Below, piece after piece: positions 1-9,566 of a stretch of DNA of 60,604 nucleotides (its first letter is position 1; each line of letters begins with the position of its first letter). Below the pieces are notes generated by a model that worked only from the letters and a program-made list of their open reading frames with translations, was not told where the DNA came from and did no database searches. The translations under genes and the position numbers were made by a program. This DNA is from Desulfobulbaceae bacterium (lineage in GTDB: Bacteria > Desulfobacterota > Desulfobulbia > Desulfobulbales > SURF-16): NCBI GenBank assembly GCA_023230525.1, contig JALNXE010000014.1, positions 1 through 60,604 on the forward strand, written 5' to 3'.

Positions 1-1483
1 CGCCCACGGCCAGCACCACCAGGTCGGCATCCACTTCAACCTGCGTTCCCATCAGGGTATCGGCGCCGCGTACCAGCAGCCGGTCGCCTTTGGGATAGAT
101 CATGGACACCCGGCCCCTGATATATTTGGCATTGTATTCTTCCATGGCCCGGCGGGTGAACTCATCGTAATTTTTTCCCACCGCCCGGATATCCATATAA
201 AAGACATAGGTCTGCGACTCGGGCAGATGGTCCTTGGTCAGGATGGCCTGCTTGGCGGTGTACATGCAGCAGAAACCGGTGCAGTACGGCCGGCCCACGG
301 ATTTGTCCCGGGAACCCACGCACTGGATGAAAACCACGTTTTTCGGCTCCCGGCCGTCCGAGGGGCGCTTGATATGGCCGCCGGTGGGGCCGGAGGCTGA
401 CAGCATGCGCTCGTACTGCAGGGAGGTAATGACATCCGGATAGCGTCCGCCGCCATATTCGCCGTAGACGGTCCAGTCAAACAGGTCAAAACCGGTGGCG
501 GCAATGATGGCCCCGACCTTTTCCGTGACATATTCATCCTGCTGGGTGTAGTCAATGCAGCCCGACGGGCAGACTTTTGCGCAGATGCCGCATTTGCCTT
601 TCTGCAGTTTCATGCAGAAATCGGCATCGATCTTGGCCTTTTTCGGGATGGCCTGGGGAAAGGGAATGTTGATGGCCGTTGTCTTGCCGATCCCTTCGTT
701 AAAATAATCCGTGGCCTTCTTGCTGGGGCATTTGGTCATGCAGATGCCGCAGCCCGTGCATTTACTCCAGTCAACATAGGTGGCCTTCTTTTTCACCTTG
801 ACCTCAAAGTTGCCCACATAACCGCTGACCTCATCGATCTCCGAGTAGGCATGCAGGGTGATGTTGGGATGCTGGGCCACGTCAACCATGCGCGGACCGA
901 GGATACAGCAGGAGCAGTCAACCGTGGGAAAGGTCTTGTCAAGTTTTGCCATCTTGCCGCCGATGGTAGTGGTCTTTTCCACCAGCACCACCTGCAGGCC
1001 GCCTTCAGCGCAGTCAAGCGCCGCTTGGATGCCCGCCACCCCGCCGCCGATGATCAGCACGCGTTTATTGATGTCGAACTGCTTGGAAAGCAGCGGCCGG
1101 TTGTGCAGCAGCTTGGCCGCGGCCATGCGCACCAGCTCGGTCGCCTTGTTGGTATTGGCTTCGCGGTCCTTGCCGATCCAGGAAACATGCTCGCGGATGT
1201 TGGCCATCTCAAAGAGATAACGATTCAGTCCGGCCCGCTCCACCGTGCGGCGGAAGGTCTGTTCGTGCATGCGCGGCGTACAGGAGGCGACCACCACGCC
1301 GTCGAGCTGACGCTCCTTGATGGCGGTAACGATTTCCTCCTGCCCCGGCTCGGAACAGGTGTACATGGTATCGGTCGCAAAGGCCACGCCGGGAAATTCT
1401 CTGGCTGCCGCTGCCACTGCTGCGGTGTCAACTGTACCTTCGATATTGCTGCCGCAGTGGCAGACAAAAACTCCGATTTTCAT
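1..1483 (-). CDS. hdrA: Heterodisulfide reductase subunit A (HdrA), C-terminal end beyond window
   Basis: FAD- and iron-sulfur-containing electron-bifurcating/transfer subunit of a soluble Hdr complex. About 494 residues are visible before the window edge. Residues 1-8 read MKIGVFVC; an FAD-binding GGGVAGIQAALD motif lies near 150, then the cysteine stretch DCSCCILGPRM (a cysteine version where some relatives have selenocysteine), then two ferredoxin clusters (CTGCGICMTKCP and CGICAKVCPSGC). The start overlaps the hdrB stop by 4 bases (ATGA). It is the last visible gene of adh-hdrC-hdrB-hdrA. In Desulfovibrio such hdr genes are followed by floxABCD; whether that holds here cannot be seen. Confidence 0.95.
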   Translation of the reverse strand, partial: MKIGVFVCHCGSNIEGTVDTAAVAAAAREFPGVAFATDTMYTCSEPGQEEIVTAIKERQLDGVVVASCTPRMHEQTFRRTVERAGLNRYLFEMANIREHVSWIGKDREANTNKATELVRMAAAKLLHNRPLLSKQFDINKRVLIIGGGVAGIQAALDCAEGGLQVVLVEKTTTIGGKMAKLDKTFPTVDCSCCILGPRMVDVAQHPNITLHAYSEIDEVSGYVGNFEVKVKKKATYVDWSKCTGCGICMTKCPSKKATDYFNEGIGKTTAINIPFPQAIPKKAKIDADFCMKLQKGKCGICAKVCPSGCIDYTQQDEYVTEKVGAIIAATGFDLFDWTVYGEYGGGRYPDVITSLQYERMLSASGPTGGHIKRPSDGREPKNVVFIQCVGSRDKSVGRPYCTGFCCMYTAKQAILTKDHLPESQTYVFYMDIRAVGKNYDEFTRRAMEEYNAKYIRGRVSMIYPKGDRLLVRGADTLMGTQVEVDADLVVLAVG

Positions 1484-2385
1484 TGAGACTTCTCCTTGGA
1501 ATTACCTTCCATGCCGAGGGCATCTATGACCGTGCGGGGATTCACGCAGAGCTTGTCAATGCCCAGTTCTTTTTCCGAAAGGCCGAAGGCCAACCCCATC
1601 AGCTGGGTAAAGTAGAAAATCGGCATCTGATGCTTTGAGCCATTGGCGCTGTTGATCTGCTCCTGCCGCATGTCCAGATTCATCTGGCACAGGGGGCAGG
1701 CGGTGACCAGGGCCATGGCGCCCATTTCTTTGGCCGTGTCCAGCAGTTTGCCGGAAAGCCTCATGACCACATCCTTGCGCGGGATGCCGAAGGATGCGCC
1801 GCAGCACTCCACCTTGAGCGGGAACGGCACAACGGTGGCGCCCAGGGCTGTCATGATGTTGTCCATGGCCATGGGGTGCTCGCGGTCGTCAAAGTTCATG
1901 ATCTCGGCCGGCCGGTTCATGATGCAGCCGTAATAGGCGGCAACGGTGAGACCCGTCAGGGGCTTTTTCACCTTTGCCTTGATTTTGTCGAGACCGTAAT
2001 CTTCCACCAGGATCTGCAGCACCGATTTGGTCTCAACGGTGATGTCGGCCGGTTTGTCCAGCAGTTTGCTGACCTTTTCCCGGAAACTGTCATTCTTCAT
2101 GCGGTGTTGTGCCGTCTTGAGGTTGGACAGGCAGCTGGGGCACGGCGTCACCGCGGCGGTCAGACCCATGGAGGCCACCTGGCACAGATTGCGGGCGGAA
2201 AGGGCGGACGACAGGGTGTGGTCAACCGTATGAGCAGGGGTGGACCCGCAGCAGCTCCAGTTGGGGACATCGGTCAGGGTAATGTCCAGGGCGGCGCAGA
2301 TGGCGCGGCTGGACATGTCATATTCTATGGATGTGCCGGTGCTTGAGCAGCCGGGATAGTAGGCGTAAGTTAAAGAAACGCTCAT
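1480..2385 (-). CDS. hdrB: Heterodisulfide reductase subunit B (HdrB)
   Basis: 301 residues, the usual length for HdrB, the subunit that carries the noncubane [4Fe-4S] clusters where disulfide/thiol chemistry occurs. Two CCG domains are visible: YYPGCSS near residue 10 with SCCGSTPAHT near 45, and YYGCIMNRP near 152 with VECCGASFG near 190, each with later cysteines (TPCPSC, TACPLCQMN). It overlaps hdrC upstream and hdrA downstream by 4 bases each, so translation is coupled. The partner disulfide in this non-methanogen is unknown; DsrC trisulfide and ferredoxin are candidates from the literature. Confidence 0.95.
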   Translation of the reverse strand: MSVSLTYAYYPGCSSTGTSIEYDMSSRAICAALDITLTDVPNWSCCGSTPAHTVDHTLSSALSARNLCQVASMGLTAAVTPCPSCLSNLKTAQHRMKNDSFREKVSKLLDKPADITVETKSVLQILVEDYGLDKIKAKVKKPLTGLTVAAYYGCIMNRPAEIMNFDDREHPMAMDNIMTALGATVVPFPLKVECCGASFGIPRKDVVMRLSGKLLDTAKEMGAMALVTACPLCQMNLDMRQEQINSANGSKHQMPIFYFTQLMGLAFGLSEKELGIDKLCVNPRTVIDALGMEGNSKEKSQ

Positions 2386-2942
2386 TTTGTTGACTCCTCT
2401 ACATAACGACGGAAAATTTTAGCTACCTCTTCCTTACCCTGCATGGCTGACGGCTTGAAATGAATCTTGCCCTTGGGCAGAACCTTGCGCCCGAGGCCGA
2501 AATCCGTCCAGAATCTTCCGGTGTGGGATATGTAATTTGCAAGCAGGCCCACTTCAAAGACCCGGCCGTTCTTCTGGACGGAATGAAGGAATGAATCCCA
2601 GAAGGTTTTGACCGTTTTCACGCCGCTATAGCCTTCGCGGCGCGCCATATGCCGCAGCACGTCCATGATGCGGGCCACGTCGATCTTGTTGGGGCAACGG
2701 GCGGTGCAGGATTCGCAGGTGGCGCAGAGCCAGAGTGATTTTGACTTGAGAACCAGCTCCTTCTGGCCGGCCTGGGTCAGACGTATGATCTGGCTGACCG
2801 GGATGTCATATTCCGTCGTATAGGGACATCCTGCCGTACATTTGCCGCATTGATAGCAGAGGCTGAGCTGCTGGCCGCTTTCCTCTTCCACCTGCCTGAC
2901 GAAATCAGAGTTACATGACGATGAGATATTGATTACGTTCAT
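2382..2942 (-). CDS. hdrC: Heterodisulfide reductase subunit C (HdrC)
   Basis: 186-residue iron-sulfur subunit that relays electrons between HdrA and HdrB. Two [4Fe-4S] motifs are seen: CYQCGKCTAGCP near residue 29 and CATCESCTARCP near 73. It is the first hdr gene, 98 bases after the adh stop on the same strand, with no terminator-like hairpin between, so adh and hdrCBA are probably one transcript from the sigma54 promoter at 4309-4324. Confidence 0.94.
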   Translation of the reverse strand: MNVINISSSCNSDFVRQVEEESGQQLSLCYQCGKCTAGCPYTTEYDIPVSQIIRLTQAGQKELVLKSKSLWLCATCESCTARCPNKIDVARIMDVLRHMARREGYSGVKTVKTFWDSFLHSVQKNGRVFEVGLLANYISHTGRFWTDFGLGRKVLPKGKIHFKPSAMQGKEEVAKIFRRYVEESTK

Positions 2943-3040
2943 TTTCTTGCTTGCCGCCTTTTAATTGCCCTTTACTGTTAAAGCCCTGGGCACCCGGGGC
3001 GGACTGCCGCCCCGGGTGCGTATTGCTGCCCGTTTTTTTA

Positions 3041-4222
3041 TTACAGTGCTGCCTTATAGATGGCGGCTACGTCGACATCTTTCGGGCATCTGGGATTGGT
3101 AAAACCACAGGCGTCTTTCTGGGCATTACCTGTCATGATGGCGATATCTTCTTCCTTGACATTCTTGCCATAGCGTTTGCCGAGGGCAATCAGTCCGTCC
3201 GGGATACCGACGTCGGCGGACAGTTTCTTGATGGCAACGAGCGCCAGTTCCGCTGCATCGCGGGGGGCAAGACCTTTAACGTTCTCGCCCATGAGTTGGG
3301 CGATTTTGACGAAACGGTCAATCTTGGCGATCAGGTTGAATTTGGAAACATGGGGAAGAAGAATGGCATTGCACTCGCCATGGGGCAGGTCATAGAAACC
3401 GCCGAGCTGATGGGCCATGGCATGTACGTGGCCGAGGCTGGCATTATTGAAGGCCATGCCGGCCAGGTACTGGGCGTAGCACATACCTTCGCGGGCCACG
3501 ATGTCGCTGCCGTTTGCCACTGCGGGACGCAGGTGCTGGGCAATGAGTTCAATGGCCTTTTCCGCGGCGGAGTCGGTCATCGGGGTGGCGATGGTGGAAA
3601 CATAGGCCTCAACCGCATGGGTCAGAGCGTCCATACCGGTGGCGGCAGTCAGGGCGGGCGGCATACCCATCATCAGCAGCGGATCATCCAGGGCGATACC
3701 CGGGGTTACCCGCCAGTCAACGATGGCCATCTTCACTTTGCGGCTGGTGTCGGTAATGATGCAGAAACGGGTCATTTCAGAAGCGGTTCCCGCGGTGGTG
3801 TTTACGGCAACGTAAGGAGGCATGGGTTTGGTTGATTTGTCCACGCCTTCGAAGTCGTGAATTTTGCCGCCATTGGCAATAACCAGGCCCACGCCTTTAC
3901 CGCAGTCATGGGAGCTGCCGCCGCCCAGGGTGATCAGGCTATCGCACTTGTTTTTCTTGTAAATTTCCACGCCGGCATGGACGTTATTGTCAGTAGGGTT
4001 CGGAATGGTGTCGTCGTAAACAACGAAATCCATGCCTGCTTCGGCAAGAAGGTCGGTGATTTTTTTGGTAATGCCTGCGCCGGTGATGCCTTTGTCCGTG
4101 ACGACCAGAGGTTTGCTGCCGCCGAGGGCCTTGATTTTTGCGGGAATTTCCTTGTGAGCGCCAATACCAATGAGAGTTACGCTGGGAATGAAAAATCCGT
4201 AAACTTGTTCGCGTACAGCCAT
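3041..4222 (-). CDS. adh: Iron-containing alcohol dehydrogenase (Adh1)
   Basis: 393-residue group III NAD-dependent alcohol dehydrogenase, oxidising a primary alcohol such as ethanol to the aldehyde. The GGGSSHDCGKG nucleotide-binding loop is near residue 100. Metal-ligand histidines lie in the helices MDALTHAVEAY, HVHAMAHQLGG and YDLPHGECNAILLPH. The start is preceded by AAGGAAGG at suitable spacing. It leads the hdrCBA operon, as the ethanol dehydrogenase next to hdr-flox genes does in Desulfovibrio, which implies that alcohol-derived NADH is fed to the Hdr complex. Transcription is predicted to be sigma54-dependent. Confidence 0.95.
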   Translation of the reverse strand: MAVREQVYGFFIPSVTLIGIGAHKEIPAKIKALGGSKPLVVTDKGITGAGITKKITDLLAEAGMDFVVYDDTIPNPTDNNVHAGVEIYKKNKCDSLITLGGGSSHDCGKGVGLVIANGGKIHDFEGVDKSTKPMPPYVAVNTTAGTASEMTRFCIITDTSRKVKMAIVDWRVTPGIALDDPLLMMGMPPALTAATGMDALTHAVEAYVSTIATPMTDSAAEKAIELIAQHLRPAVANGSDIVAREGMCYAQYLAGMAFNNASLGHVHAMAHQLGGFYDLPHGECNAILLPHVSKFNLIAKIDRFVKIAQLMGENVKGLAPRDAAELALVAIKKLSADVGIPDGLIALGKRYGKNVKEEDIAIMTGNAQKDACGFTNPRCPKDVDVAAIYKAAL

Positions 4223-4308
4223 GATGTTACCTTCCTTTGTTAAATGAGTTAGTTGAAGTACTGCTCCATTGTCTCACTTTGGATCCAAACAGCTTCGATC
4301 TTCTATTT

Positions 4309-4324
4309 AGCAACTCGCGTGCCA
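4309..4324 (-). promoter_or_regulatory. Sigma54 (-24/-12) promoter of adh-hdrCBA
   Basis: Minus-strand sequence TGGCACGCGAGTTGCT matches the consensus TGGCAC-N5-TTGCW at every defined base, 87 bases upstream of adh. It is one of four equivalent promoters in this window. Confidence 0.9.
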
Positions 4325-4342
4325 CAAATTAATACTTAACAA

Positions 4343-4355
4343 AATCAACAAATTA
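4343..4355. promoter_or_regulatory. IHF-like site
   Basis: AATCAACAAATTA matches WATCAA-N4-TTR exactly and starts 19 bp above the -24 element. The same offset is seen at 39899 and 44295. IHF bending would bring the upstream activator sites to the polymerase. Confidence 0.65.
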
Positions 4356-4379
4356 ACAGTATTTTTTGTGGAAACTCAA

Positions 4380-4530
4380 TGGGACAAGATGACTCAAACA
4401 GGGGAAATGAAATTTTGCCCGATGACCAGCCGGGGAGGCATCCCGCCCGGAAAGCACATACAGCAGGCCCTTACCAGGCAGGGAGACAAAATGAAACATT
4501 GAATAAGGAGAAATGGGTCAGGATGTCCCA
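4380..4530. promoter_or_regulatory. Three-site activator array upstream of adh-hdrCBA
   Basis: Site A TGGGACAAGATGACTCA (4380-4396), site C GGAGACAAAATGAAACA (4482-4498, weak) and site B TGGGTCAGGATGTCCCA (4514-4530). A and B are palindromes of the type WGGGWCA-N3-TGWCYCA. Starts are 56, 158 and 190 bp above the promoter. These offsets recur at three other promoters in the window. There is no convincing gene in 4223-4713 apart from these sites. Confidence 0.8.
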
Positions 4531-4713
4531 TTCCTCTATGGCATGGGGGAGATGGACAAAACGTCCCGGAGAAGGCCAGGGAAAGCACATTGCCGGAAAA
4601 TCCCGGCAACAGGAGAAGCTGGCGCGAATCCGCCGGGCCGCAGCCAGGTTTTCCGCTGCCGGGAAGGCTTGGCGGTCTGGATTGCTTATTGATGGTTTAT
4701 TGAGAGATGCATC

Positions 4714-5322
4714 TCACTTGGACGGACACTTTTTCATAAAATCAGGGTAGAGCTTTTGGGCGCAATCAGGACAGATGCCATGGCTGAATTCCGCTTCGGA
4801 GTGATCGCTGATATACGCTTCGACCTGATGCCAGAAACCTTTGTCATCCCGCACATTTTTGCAGGAGGCGCAGATGGGGATAAAACCCTTCAAGGTCTTG
4901 ATCTGCTCCAAGGCCTGGCGCAGGCTGGCAATCAGTTTCTCCCGTTCAATGGCGTAACGGATGGCGCGGACCAGCAGATTGGTATCCAGCTGTCTCTTCA
5001 CCAGGTAATCCTGGGCCCCGGCCTGCACCGCCTTGACGGCAAGCGCTTCGTCATCCGTGCCGGTCATGACGATGACCGGCACGCCGCTGACCTTGTTTTT
5101 CAATTGGAGAAAGGTCTCAAGTCCGTGACTGTCAGGCAAGGACAGATCAAGCATTATCAGATCGATCCCGCCTGTTTCAAGGCGCTCCAGGCCGGCGGCA
5201 AGGGTTGGCGCATTTTCCAGGGTGCAGGAGAGATTTGCCTCATCAGCCAGCATCTCTTCCACCAGCACGACATCCGCGTCGTTGTCCTCAATATACAAAA
5301 TGGTGACGGATTGGTTATTCAT
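4714..5322 (-). CDS. Response regulator with C-terminal cysteine-pair module
   Basis: 202 residues from the ATG at 5322, which has GGGTGG upstream; a longer reading from 5379 would overlap the preceding gene and lacks a ribosome site. The receiver domain (1-125) is intact: IEDND acidic pocket, MLDLSLPD phosphoacceptor, MTGTD, and Lys in the QDYLVK position. A helix leads into a 45-residue module FIPICASCKNVRDD...HGICPDCAQKLYP with four cysteines, seen in many deltaproteobacterial signalling proteins and perhaps metal- or redox-binding. It follows the kinase and a second regulator. It is a paralogue of the gene at 14377. Confidence 0.88.
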   Translation of the reverse strand: MNNQSVTILYIEDNDADVVLVEEMLADEANLSCTLENAPTLAAGLERLETGGIDLIMLDLSLPDSHGLETFLQLKNKVSGVPVIVMTGTDDEALAVKAVQAGAQDYLVKRQLDTNLLVRAIRYAIEREKLIASLRQALEQIKTLKGFIPICASCKNVRDDKGFWHQVEAYISDHSEAEFSHGICPDCAQKLYPDFMKKCPSK

Positions 5323-5366
5323 GTACCACCCTTGCAATATTTTGGTCTGCGCCTCAAGCAGGGCAA

Positions 5367-5819
5367 TCAACCCCGCCATGCTTGGGGAAGGCTGGCTACG
5401 GAAAACCAGAAACTGTCAATGGCCCGAACCATTTCAAAAAACCTGTTCAGATCAACCGGTTTTGAGATAAAACAGTTGGCATGCAGCCGGTAACTGTTCA
5501 TAATCTCCTCCTGGGACTGGGAGGTGGAGATGATGATCACCGGTATATGCATGAGGCTGCCGTCCTCCTTGATTTCCTTCAGCACCTCCCGTCCATCCTT
5601 CTTCGGCAGGTTGAGATCAAGCAGGATAATATCAGGCCGCGGCGCTGCGGCATAGACGTCCTGACGGCGCAAAAAGGCCATCGCCTCTTCCCCGTCGTTT
5701 ACCACATGCAGCCTGTTGCAGTATACCGCATCATACAGGGCCTCCTGCATCAGGATCACATCCGCCGGGTTATCCTCCACCAGCAGCACCTCTATGCAGT
5801 TTTTTGATTCATTGTTCAT
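5367..5819 (-). CDS. Single-domain response regulator, Rcp1/CheY-like
   Basis: 150 residues, receiver domain only. LLVEDNPADV holds the acidic pair, ILLDLNLPKKDG the phosphoacceptor Asp, IISTSQS the switch Thr/Ser and ISKPVDL the Lys. The form is that of Rcp1, the partner of phytochrome-type kinases. The start at 5819 overlaps the 3' end of the kinase gene by 11 bases, so the pair is translationally linked and it is the kinase's most likely phosphoacceptor. It has no output domain. Confidence 0.9.
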   Translation of the reverse strand: MNNESKNCIEVLLVEDNPADVILMQEALYDAVYCNRLHVVNDGEEAMAFLRRQDVYAAAPRPDIILLDLNLPKKDGREVLKEIKEDGSLMHIPVIIISTSQSQEEIMNSYRLHANCFISKPVDLNRFFEMVRAIDSFWFSVASLPQAWRG

Positions 5820-8800
5820 TGCGTCCGTTTCCTCCGGCAGGAAGTGCGATATAAAATGATGTTCCGTGGGGCAGGGCCTGTTCGATCCACATCCTGCCGC
5901 CATGCCTTTCGACAATCTTCTTGCATACGGCAAGGCCGATGCCGGTACCGGGATACTCGCCTCTTCTGTGCAGCCGCTTGAACATGAGGAAGATGCGGTC
6001 ATAATGCTTCGGATCGATGCCGATGCCGTTATCCCTGACGCAGATCACCCACTCCCGCTCCCTGGGCTCGGCGGAGATCTGAATATGCGGCGCCTCGGGG
6101 CCGCGGAATTTGATGGCATTACCGATCAGATTCTGCAAAAGCTGGACCATCTGTATCTCGTCGGCGTAGACAATGGGCAGGTTGAGGCATTCAATGACCG
6201 CGCCGTTCTCGTCAATGGCCTTTTTCAGGTTCATCGCCGCCCGGTCCACGCAGGTCTTCAAGGCCAGAGAGTGCGGCTGCAGTTCCCCTCCCCCTACCCG
6301 GGAATAGGCCAGCAGATCGTTGAGCAGCTTCTGCATATAGGTCGTGCCGTCAACGGCATAGGCGATGAAGCTGTCGGCCTTCTCGTCAAGCCTGCCTCCG
6401 TAACGGCGGCTGAGCAGCTGCACAAAGCCCGCCACCGTGCGCAGTGGTTCCTGCAGGTCGTGGGAGGCGATATAGGCAAACTGCTGCAGATCATTATTGG
6501 AACGCTCAAGTTCCCGGGTGAGTGCAATCAGTTGCTTTCTCCCCTGCTCCGCCTCCCGAGCCTTCTGCTCGGCCTGTTCAAGGGCCTCGATATGCTGCAG
6601 GCCAAGGGAGGCCAGGGAGGCGAGCTGCCGGAACAGGATCTCATCCTCCAGACTGAAGTCCTCTCCTTTTTTGCCGGTCACCATGATCATGCCCAGGGAT
6701 TGATTATCCCGGCCGGTCAGGGTGACGCCCAGCAGACCGTCAAGCGGGGCATGTCCGGCGGGCAGCCCCTGCCATCTGGGGTGATGACGCAGCTCCGCAT
6801 CGGTGAGCCGCAGGGACCGGTTTGCCTCGATCAGCTCTTGATAGACCCCGCCTTTTTCCACCGCAAAAAGATTGCCCGGAGGACAGGGTGAGGCGCCGGC
6901 CGGCCGGGAGGTGGCGCCAACCAGGAACGCCCCGTCACGATAACCGTGGCCGGAGGTGCCATAGTCGGCATCGGTCAGCTCCACTGCGGCATCAACCACC
7001 TTCTGCAGCATATCCTGGGTACTCCTGGCCGAGAGCACGGAGGCGGAAATATCGAGCAGACCGTTCAGCCGCATGAGATATTTTTCCCTGGCCTGCTCCG
7101 ACCGTTTGCGGTCCGTGACATCCCGGGCAACCCCCACCATGTGGATGATGTCGCCGTTTTCATCGTAAACAGGGCCGCCCGCATCCTCAATCCAGCGCAC
7201 GGCACCGTCAGGTCGAACAATACGGTAGTTGAAATGCCATTTGCCCTGGGCATGCTGCTGTAAGGCGTCCGCCATCAGCTCCAGGTCCTCAGGATGGATC
7301 GCCTCGGCAAACGAGCCAGGGTTTTTATAGAGGCTGGCACAGGTCCGGCCCCATACCTCTTCATAGGCCGGGTTGATATAGAGTATCTCCGTCACTCCCG
7401 GGGTGCTCATCCAGATCACATCCTTAATGGAGGCGGCAAGCAGCCGGAACTTTTCCTCACTCTCCTTTAAAGCCTGTTCCATGCGCTTGCGCCGGCTGAT
7501 ATCCTCAACCACGTTAATAAAGTAAAGGGGATTCCCTTCATCATCGTGCTGCAGGCTGCCGGTCAGATTGGCCCAGACAATATGCCCATTCTTATGAATG
7601 TAGCGTTTTTCCATGGAGTAATGATCAATCCTGCCGCAGGCCAGTCGGCTGGTCTGGGCCTCATCCTCCTCCAGATCGTCGGGATGGGTGATATCCTGCA
7701 TGCTTTTCTGCAGCAGTTCCTCGCGGCTGTAACCGAAAATACCACACAGTTTGCTGTTGGCATCGAGACAGCGCCCCTCCAGGCTCACCTGGGCAAAACC
7801 CACGGCTGCGTTGTCAAAGGTTCCCTTGAACCGCCATTCGCTTCTGCGCAGTTTTCGTTCCGCCAGTTTCTGCTGGGTAATGTCTCGGATGACAATGGCG
7901 AAATAGCCCTGTTCCGGGCTGTAGGCGGCGATGGAAAACCATTTCTGCAGCCTGGTGCTGTACTGGTCGAAATGCACGGCCTCGCCGGTCAGGGCAACCT
8001 TGCCGTACAAGCCGATCCAGTCAAACTCATCTTTACGGAGATTGGGCAGCACCTCGGTCACCCGTCTGCCGATGATTTCCTCCCTCACCAGCCCGGTCTT
8101 TTTCTCGAACGCGCTGTTGACTTCGAGAAAGATATAATCAATGGGGACATTTTGTTCATCAACGATGACCTGATGATAGGCAAAGCCGTTCAGCATGTTC
8201 TCAAAGAGCTGCCTGTATCTTTTTTCACTGTCACGCAGGGCCTGCTCCGCTGTTTTCCGTTCGGTTATGTCCACCATGATGGCCGCGGTCCTGCACGTCT
8301 GACCACCCTGGGCGCAAAAAACGGTGCCGGTGTCCTTGACCCAGATGACGCCGCCGTCCTTGCGCCTGTAACGCTTCTCATTGGACCAGGTTTCCGCTTC
8401 CCCTTGCAGGACCTGACGCACGCTCTCCCGGTGGCGGTCCAGGTCTTCGGTCAGGGTGAGATCAGCCGATGTCATACCGAGCAGTTCAGCGGGGGTATAA
8501 CCGGTGATCCGGCAGAACCGGTCGTTGACCCTGACAAAACGATCCGTCTCCGGATCGGACTGGACCATGCCCACGGCCGACAGTTCAAACATGGCCCGGA
8601 ATTCCTGTTCGCTCTTTCTGAGCAGTTGTTCGCTTTTTTTCAGATCCGCAAACAGCAGTTCATACGGCTTTTTCAGGCCCGTCTCGATAATGGCCTTGTA
8701 GATCAGATAGAAGGAGATGAACCGGAACAGATGGCCGAAAATATTCATGTTGCCGTACACGCCGATATAGCTGGTAAAAACAAGTTCGGCGATGACGGTG

Positions 8801-9408
8801 AAAAAGATTGCCGCGGCGAGCAGAATAAAAAGATTGCCGTCAAAGAGGTGCCGTCTGGCATACAGCATGACCAAGGCGCCGAGCAGGATCAGGGAAATGA
8901 GGTATTCGCTGACTTTCTTAAATGGGGTGAGCCCAAACTCTGGCACGTAACAGTCGGGGAAAATACCGTTGAAAATCAGCCAGACAAAAGCGGAGGTGAG
9001 GAGAAAAAAAATGATGACGGTGGCGGCAGGCCGCAGTTTGCGGGTAAAAAAAATGGGCGCAATAAGCAGGGAACAGGCTTCCAGATAGCGGGCTGCCACC
9101 CAGAACTGGGTGGCCAGATTGGCCTCGTTGCTCTGGAAAACCCCCATGCCCTTATAGGTGAGGATGTGAAACAGGCCGAGAATGCCGACAAAAAAGTAGG
9201 CGATGCCGAGAAAGAGAAAGAAATTGTTGCGCATGATAGCGCGGGCATTCCAGGCCAGCATGAAGATGCCGCCGGCCACGGCGATGCTGAACAGCTCGAC
9301 AAGACTGTGAAAGAGCAGATAGCTGTGTATACTGCAGAGATAAAGCCCGGTCAGCACAAAGAGGAGCATGACCATGCTGCGGTAGGAGATGGGCGGTTCT
9401 TTTCTCAT
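5809..9408 (-). CDS. Multi-sensor hybrid-free histidine kinase (MASE3-PAS-GAF-HisKA-HATPase)
   Basis: 1199 residues. Residues ~10-245 are a seven-helix membrane sensor of MASE3 type. Then follow four PAS/PAC domains (~270-390, 395-515, 520-645, 650-775; two contain FGYSREEL/ITGYTPAEL-type openings), a GAF domain (~790-930), a HisKA helix with phospho-His in IASHDLQEPLR (~984) and a HATPase domain with NAIKF, DNGIGID and TGIGLAVCK boxes. The HisKA/HATPase pair is of the phytochrome-like class that signals to Rcp1-type regulators, which fits the two regulators downstream. The ligand is not deducible. Confidence 0.92.
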   Translation of the reverse strand: MRKEPPISYRSMVMLLFVLTGLYLCSIHSYLLFHSLVELFSIAVAGGIFMLAWNARAIMRNNFFLFLGIAYFFVGILGLFHILTYKGMGVFQSNEANLATQFWVAARYLEACSLLIAPIFFTRKLRPAATVIIFFLLTSAFVWLIFNGIFPDCYVPEFGLTPFKKVSEYLISLILLGALVMLYARRHLFDGNLFILLAAAIFFTVIAELVFTSYIGVYGNMNIFGHLFRFISFYLIYKAIIETGLKKPYELLFADLKKSEQLLRKSEQEFRAMFELSAVGMVQSDPETDRFVRVNDRFCRITGYTPAELLGMTSADLTLTEDLDRHRESVRQVLQGEAETWSNEKRYRRKDGGVIWVKDTGTVFCAQGGQTCRTAAIMVDITERKTAEQALRDSEKRYRQLFENMLNGFAYHQVIVDEQNVPIDYIFLEVNSAFEKKTGLVREEIIGRRVTEVLPNLRKDEFDWIGLYGKVALTGEAVHFDQYSTRLQKWFSIAAYSPEQGYFAIVIRDITQQKLAERKLRRSEWRFKGTFDNAAVGFAQVSLEGRCLDANSKLCGIFGYSREELLQKSMQDITHPDDLEEDEAQTSRLACGRIDHYSMEKRYIHKNGHIVWANLTGSLQHDDEGNPLYFINVVEDISRRKRMEQALKESEEKFRLLAASIKDVIWMSTPGVTEILYINPAYEEVWGRTCASLYKNPGSFAEAIHPEDLELMADALQQHAQGKWHFNYRIVRPDGAVRWIEDAGGPVYDENGDIIHMVGVARDVTDRKRSEQAREKYLMRLNGLLDISASVLSARSTQDMLQKVVDAAVELTDADYGTSGHGYRDGAFLVGATSRPAGASPCPPGNLFAVEKGGVYQELIEANRSLRLTDAELRHHPRWQGLPAGHAPLDGLLGVTLTGRDNQSLGMIMVTGKKGEDFSLEDEILFRQLASLASLGLQHIEALEQAEQKAREAEQGRKQLIALTRELERSNNDLQQFAYIASHDLQEPLRTVAGFVQLLSRRYGGRLDEKADSFIAYAVDGTTYMQKLLNDLLAYSRVGGGELQPHSLALKTCVDRAAMNLKKAIDENGAVIECLNLPIVYADEIQMVQLLQNLIGNAIKFRGPEAPHIQISAEPREREWVICVRDNGIGIDPKHYDRIFLMFKRLHRRGEYPGTGIGLAVCKKIVERHGGRMWIEQALPHGTSFYIALPAGGNGRNEQ

Positions 9409-9566
9409 AGCGCCTTGGTGATGATTAACCTGATGGGATTTCTGTTGCCGGACGTGTCAAAAAAGCTGCTCCCGGTGGAGGTCATTATAATTGAGGCCCG
9501 GCATGGCACAAAAAAACTCTCCCTGGTGAACGCTTTCACCTTTTATGCCGCATGGGCGGACTCTGA

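Noticed and set aside
891..940. Selenocysteine in HdrA at the DCSCCILGP motif
   Set aside because: All codons at the relevant positions are TGC or TGT; there is no in-frame TGA.
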